Source: Picocystis sp. L7 (lineage: Eukaryota; Chlorophyta; Picocystophyceae; Picocystales; Picocystaceae). Taken from it: a stretch of DNA of 64,000 nucleotides. The stretch spans positions 372,001 to 436,000 of the forward strand of contig QXJR01000023.1 of assembly GCA_020975725.1 (NCBI GenBank). Direction: 5' to 3'. Positions 60,601-64,000 of this stretch are shown in pieces. Position 1 is the stretch's first letter; every line of letters begins with the position of its first letter. A model generated the notes under the pieces. It was not told where the DNA came from and made no database searches. It was given only the letters and a program-made list of their open reading frames with translations. Both the position numbers and the translations under genes were made by a program.

Positions 60601-61390
60601 GTGCGGTCTATCTATTGTGTTGACTGGTTTCGTTCGCAATGATTGGGATGATACCTGCAACAGGCAGCTGTATAAAAGCGGGATTTGCTTTGTCGGGCTG
60701 CTCTCCTCTCTCATTGGAAGGCAGCCCCTCCTAACGAAGAAAGTTCACAGTGAAGGTGCACTGCAACGTGGAACTACGATATTTCACTTGAGTCAGAGTG
60801 TCATAGAGGAGTTCAAGACCATGGCATTGCAAGGTGACATTCAAATGGTGCAACTCATGGCAGACCTGCACCGTCTTGCTGCCATGGAGATTGTCCATCT
60901 CATGCAGGACGAAATTGACTGCGCTTTGCGACACTCCGTTGTCTTCAGGCCAACGTCAAGGCTGTGGAAACGAGCAGCCAGAGCATTTCTACGCAGCAAG
61001 AGCTTGCAACAGGGGAAACCAGCAGGCGGAGCTGACAGGCAGGGTGGCCCTGACCTCAGTCTTGCTCATACAATAATTTCGATGTTGGAAAGCGCAAGTG
61101 TTCTACAAATGCTCCCGAAGCAGAAAGCGATTGCCCAAAATCATATTGTTCTTCTTCAAGGGTCTATAAATGTCGTACGTGATCAGAGGGAAGCTGAAGG
61201 AACTGCTGTCATTCCTGTAACTTTCAACACAAGGAAGCACCCTCTCGAAATCGAAGCAGGACCATCTGGGGCTTTGGTGGTGGTTTGTCGTGCATTGGGG
61301 GATGGTGGGTTCTTCCACTCAAACCTTCTGCCACTTCCGAAGGGAGCATTTCACTATGTTGCATGGAGTATGCATGAGAAGGGCTCCTGA
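57692..61390 (+). CDS. Na+/H+ exchanger (CPA1/NHE family) with long cytosolic tail
   Basis: The 1232-residue antiporter is predicted to swap Na+ for H+ across the plasma membrane or an endomembrane. Residues about 80-510 carry 11-13 hydrophobic helices. Family marks include FLPALMFESASNLDAF (inhibitor-binding helix, about 140), DAVAVTSVLATTDAP, GEGESLLNDAS-type motif EGESLLNDASGFVLF (about 234, ion-binding Asn-Asp) and TALRGAMSL (about 446). The 720-residue tail is helical and charged, and ends in a beta-rich region (about 1130-1232). That layout recalls SOS1/NHX7-type exchangers and sperm NHE, whose tails hold a cyclic-nucleotide-binding-like fold; no clear CNBD signature is seen here. A second ATG at 57770 is an alternative start. 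It is intronless. Confidence 0.88.
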   Translation: MVDHVGPPPIHERGKRDLFSDVEKRAMESAWTSALWSTESSREAEGLLYCEAHNVSYAHRVVNRDDDNFCAVPDGSADAVLLAALAITFACVLRGKLSAVWLLLAGMATQVLVYGVNTWHLGNATVLWTSARPPEVFYFVFLPALMFESASNLDAFLFKKVLIKVLVFAVALVLVQTGLTAFSLVYLLDLRKYGWTVEHGLLMGTTLSMTDAVAVTSVLATTDAPEELGVVLEGESLLNDASGFVLFSMFLKYATDNVPLSAGFVFTQALWDMLLLGIGGVLVGAFFGYGLIITLHYMRRAGLDREPEIAMSVAAAYLCFYVAQGPAGFSGPVAVVTTGLMVNAKGKADLSPGVQELWHRFWGLLAFMANGMVFFFAGVSAMNFILFAGHHKSFDKTLSLAYLPLIYVLLFALRFLCICPIWIFSRLTSENPKSAMTINDVVFLTFTALRGAMSLIQENEVILQPGIPESVKLQMVVWTAGFTLMTILINVPLLPWLFRLTGHSSRAVGQAYLHTKAIQSLHKFTRRTVEAMVNLEVLKKADWSYVLDSVLPNLPEDTKELSQVEFSDEESLTRPLLTVQQASPKAEQKLKQPSNSFRRFADLLFKQPAEAEVHFLPLCEEAAQPSPGKVAPGDELYGTNAENAQHSIDISKEASLQKFAVEESMLQPSSFHSSSEDPSLANMAKGSNMYGFSHSKEDADDPYLDEMRARLVAGLKHYIYKKRAEGFLSPSGLRWLKYALDKQLDSGGRLAIWAYVESQISGGKTVWLAGALDQFIRRALQPTLQFKVFRWIVRKTTRPLLNVLNNKHLLSEEIASDYLRALLNGNHNHWLKEVPSLVEEVEKEISSLRQYLEYAELESPERTKAIHSYRAIVAALTQQQTFVEELFEGGMIKESEKEQILAPITSKRESVIAQGPNWKISGLLGGLKSVPGFGRFSSEWLWRYLVTKGQLKTFDSGKLLLDGTTTDSAGCGLSIVLTGFVRNDWDDTCNRQLYKSGICFVGLLSSLIGRQPLLTKKVHSEGALQRGTTIFHLSQSVIEEFKTMALQGDIQMVQLMADLHRLAAMEIVHLMQDEIDCALRHSVVFRPTSRLWKRAARAFLRSKSLQQGKPAGGADRQGGPDLSLAHTIISMLESASVLQMLPKQKAIAQNHIVLLQGSINVVRDQREAEGTAVIPVTFNTRKHPLEIEAGPSGALVVVCRALGDGGFFHSNLLPLPKGAFHYVAWSMHEKGS

Positions 61391-62471
61391 TTTCAAAGCA
61401 TCCTCATGGAATGGAAAACAGCGTCCCCAAAAACCGCCGCTACCATTTGTTTGAACATGATGTCCGGTGCTCAAAGAATGCAAGGTTTGGATAGGCAAAC
61501 GAAACCTGTGAGCACAAGCCGGATAAGGGGATTATTCTTTGTAGGAGAAACTGACCACATTTGCGACTGTATATGCTCCATGTGACCCCATGAGAGGTGC
61601 GCAAAATTTTATGATTCTCGTACTCTGTAAGCATTGTTGTGAGTGGGAGGATCTTTACGTTTTCAATGCTGATATTAACCCTTTTAGTCAGCACCCTTGA
61701 AAGCTAATATTCTCAGGATGCGTACATTACCACGAGTAAAATTGGTGTTGAATATACTGTGTTTATGACTTGTTCCAAAACCTACCGCCCATCTTGTGTG
61801 CGCAGCAGCTGCAAACATTGGAGTTCAATTCAACAATGTGCATCATGTCCAACACTGTACCATTCGTTTTCCAAAGGTGTGAAAGTCAGAGTGGAGGCAT
61901 TGCCCCTGCAGATTGCATGAAGAGCGCCATGGCCCTCGCAAAGTCATGGGACTGGATCCGACAAATGCCCATTGCTCAAAGGTTGCAGCATGTTGCAGCC
62001 TTTGAGAGTTGCAACCACATGTCAAAACCGAAGACTACTTCATGTTCAAAAAATGAATGTATCGAAGCACTCCACAGATACTGGCAGAGTCAACATCATG
62101 GATGCTGATGGTTGCTGCAGCTGAAGTCGTAGGGTTGCATCAAGTGCGGACAGTTGCGAATGATTCGCAGCAAGTATTGGTGAAAGAAGAGCAAGGACAA
62201 CCCTATCGCACAGGCTCACTCGGAATATTACCCCCATTGCTCAAAGCTGGAAAGAAGCAACCATAGCAGGGATCGTTCGTCATGCCTTCCTCAGTGCTTC
62301 GATACTTGGTGTATTTTTCCTTGTTTTTTCACTGAGGCTCTACTTACTTACTGAAGGCAGGGACTCATTGTCATCAGTAGCGGGTTGGAATTGTTCACGC
62401 CACACCCTCTCACAGGATGTAGCAGGTTATCATAAATTCGCTCATCTTGTGCAGACCTGTGTCTTTCTGAT
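61391..62471. other. Gene-free interval between convergent genes
   Basis: This AT-richer 1.1-kb stretch separates the exchanger and methyltransferase-like 3' ends. The 112-residue frame at 61770-62108 has no domain and weak coding character. GTTGCAGC-type words recur near 61980-62020, perhaps hairpin-forming. Confidence 0.45.
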
Positions 62472-63215
62472 CTAGGATGGTTCATACTCGTACTGTTCAA
62501 TAAGTTTCACGATTTTGGTGCGGTCAATTCCCCCTTTGGGGCGAGTCACCACCATTGTTGTGGCGTTCTCGAGCACATTGACAAACTCCAGGACCACGTG
62601 ATATTTCTCGCGATTCCAGAAGTCATGAATGATAATGATGGGCTCGTTCACGACATACAGTATGGCTTTCAGGGCGCAAGCAACACGGAACCTCCCATCG
62701 ACGAAGACGACCTGCGCATGGGGCACGGCCTGCACCATGGAGGAGTATAAGGGCCATTTGGCCATGTTCCTACGATCACTCGGTGCGCCTGCTTGCTTGG
62801 TGGGTCCAATATCTACGACCACAGCTTGCAGCCTTCCATCCACGCCCATTTTCTGCGCCGTTTGTGCCACTTTAAGGGACCAGGCTGGGGTGCTCTCCAC
62901 GGACACCACCAAATGGGAGGTGTGTCGCAGGACCAGGTCCGTGCTCCCTCCTGATCCGAATTCGATGTACGTGCTCCCATTCTTGGCACTCGACACCCAC
63001 TTGAAGAACAGCTCGATTTCGTCCGGTTCCGCTTGCATGTGCAGTTGTTCGTGCAAGGCTTGTACGGCCAGTGGAGAATCCGAAGGGATCCTCCTCGTCC
63101 GTTTCGCCATCCCGACCAGGATCACCAGGGTGGTGCAGGCCACCAGGCACAGCATCACTACGGTACGCCTCGCTGGCACCCGGGTTCCACCATGGTGGAC
63201 GTGCACGTGCTTCAT
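62472..63215 (-). CDS. Membrane-anchored class I methyltransferase-like protein
   Basis: The 247-residue protein has a short basic/His-rich N-terminus (MKHVHVHHGGTRVPARR), one transmembrane segment (VVMLCLVACTTLVILVGM, about 18-36), then KRTRR, the type II layout of Golgi or ER enzymes. The soluble domain has a SAM-binding glycine loop YIEFGSGGSTDLVL (about 82-95), an acidic strand end VVSVESTPAW, VVVDIGPTKQAG, and VVFVDGRFRVACALKA with IIIHDFWNR, as in Methyltransf_24-type enzymes. The substrate is unknown; a glycan is possible given the likely location. I start at ATG 63215; the longer frame upstream is GC-rich leader with a CCCCTTTCGACC box about 85 bp away. Confidence 0.75.
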   Translation of the reverse strand: MKHVHVHHGGTRVPARRTVVMLCLVACTTLVILVGMAKRTRRIPSDSPLAVQALHEQLHMQAEPDEIELFFKWVSSAKNGSTYIEFGSGGSTDLVLRHTSHLVVSVESTPAWSLKVAQTAQKMGVDGRLQAVVVDIGPTKQAGAPSDRRNMAKWPLYSSMVQAVPHAQVVFVDGRFRVACALKAILYVVNEPIIIIHDFWNREKYHVVLEFVNVLENATTMVVTRPKGGIDRTKIVKLIEQYEYEPS

Positions 63216-64000
63216 GGAGATGGCGGGAAACCTCGCCGCCTCTCCCGCACCTGCCCGAAGGTTCGTTTCCCTTCTATGAGGATCGTGTCGGTTGGGATCC
63301 CCTTTCGACCTTCGGGTTCGATAGGGAACCGAACCCGGAACGAACCCGAAGACCAACGGACATCGACCGAAGGAGTTTCTTCTCGAGGTCGAGAGCCAGA
63401 GAAGGGAAAACGACAAGCGCGGATATGGGAAGGTGGAAAGGACGCGCGAAGACCCCCTCCGACACCGCAAGCGATCGCCAAGAAAGAGAAAGTTGCTTCG
63501 AAACAGGCCCGTGAACGTACACCGAGCGATGCCAACAAGATCCACTTTCCCAAGAGAGAGCAAGGAAGTTGTGGATTCCATCCTCGCGAACCGCAAGTCG
63601 AAACTGCGAATAAGGTCTTCTCGACATCAAGCCACCCTACCTCGTTCCCAAACACCGTGTGTTGAAGAAATCGATTTCTTTTGCTGGTTGCGGTGCGACA
63701 AGAAGGGTAGGGTGTCCAACGTGAAAAAGGCAATCGCACCATACTGTTTGGCAAGTCCCTGGATCGTTGAAGAAATATTGGATTTCGTGCTTTCATTCTT
63801 CTCACAGGGAATTGAGCCCGGACAAACAAGCAACAGTGTAACTTGCACGTAAGCTCATTTGCTTCGTTCACTTTGAGAAAATGAAGGTCGCCGCAACCAT
63901 AGAGCCCCAATGTCTGAATTTGCAAAGGGCTTGGGATCTGTCCCTGCATGGTCGTTCCTTGCACCAAACAAGCGTCCCAAAGAGGCAACTCATGCAACAA
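63216..64000. other. 5' region of methyltransferase-like gene, then no gene seen
   Basis: 63216-63420 carries GGGATCCCCTTTCGACC and GGTTCGATAGGGAACC words. The rest up to the window end has frames without domain content on either strand. Confidence 0.45.

Noticed and set aside
63212-64000. 262-residue minus-strand frame at the right edge
   Set aside because: No domain or ATG; it overlaps the 5' region of the methyltransferase-like gene.
1-64000. CRISPR arrays, bacterial operons or an organelle genome
   Set aside because: Spliceosomal introns, eukaryotic-type proteins and monocistronic genes with long spacers show nuclear DNA; no spaced short repeats of CRISPR type were seen.

Overview
The window is nuclear DNA from a photosynthetic eukaryote, most likely a unicellular alga with a primary plastid. 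Genes are monocistronic, lie on both strands, and mostly have no intron. The few introns are 72-180 nt, GT-AG, with a very constant CTGAC-type branch site. Several products belong to plastid pathways (sedoheptulose bisphosphatase, MGDG synthase, a tocopherol-type prenyltransferase, an ABC1 kinase), and their N-termini look like transit peptides without a signal peptide in front. I cannot name the species; green or red lineage is left open.

Layout. 1-869: edge of an LTR retrotransposon (one LTR plus a gag-like stretch). 930-4365: a complete-looking PIF/Harbinger DNA transposon with transposase, Myb-like second gene, terminal inverted repeats, a 3-bp target duplication and an internal 49-bp minisatellite. 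4964-6031: tail-anchored coiled-coil protein. 8005-10227: HBS1-type GTPase. 11924-14236: cytosolic glutamyl-tRNA synthetase. 14462-16450: malic enzyme. 18017-19075: homogentisate phytyltransferase-like protein. 19513-25506: very large C-terminal-motor kinesin. 28229-28993: TMEM128-like membrane protein (2 exons). 29179-29802: small acidic protein (2 exons). 31366-32904: aromatic-amino-acid decarboxylase. 33125-35166: ABC1 kinase (2 exons). 36708-37406: RING protein. 38906-40573: carotenoid cleavage dioxygenase. 40692-42065: MGDG synthase. 43924-45117: SBPase.

46171-51108 is a transposon hotspot. It holds a 717-bp non-autonomous Mutator-like element and, 345 bp further on, a 3855-bp autonomous Mutator-like element with about 720-bp near-identical inverted repeats. 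Each is flanked by a perfect 11-bp target duplication made from a C-run, and the two families share a doubled CTGAA...CCCCC motif at their tips. Then follow SF3B4 (51553-52257, 2 exons), an aspartyl/asparaginyl hydroxylase-like protein (53978-55186, 3 exons), a serine/threonine dehydratase (55362-56366), a long-tailed Na+/H+ exchanger (57692-61390) and a membrane-anchored methyltransferase-like protein (62472-63215).

Most neighbouring genes are arranged tail-to-tail with spacers of only 118-225 bp, while 5' regions are GC-rich and longer. A palindrome of the type CCCTTTCGAAAGGG recurs upstream of several starts. The host genes are mostly unrelated housekeeping genes; the one functional theme is the plastid (carbon fixation, galactolipid, prenylquinone and carotenoid metabolism). 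The most notable content is the three DNA transposons with complete, readable boundaries.
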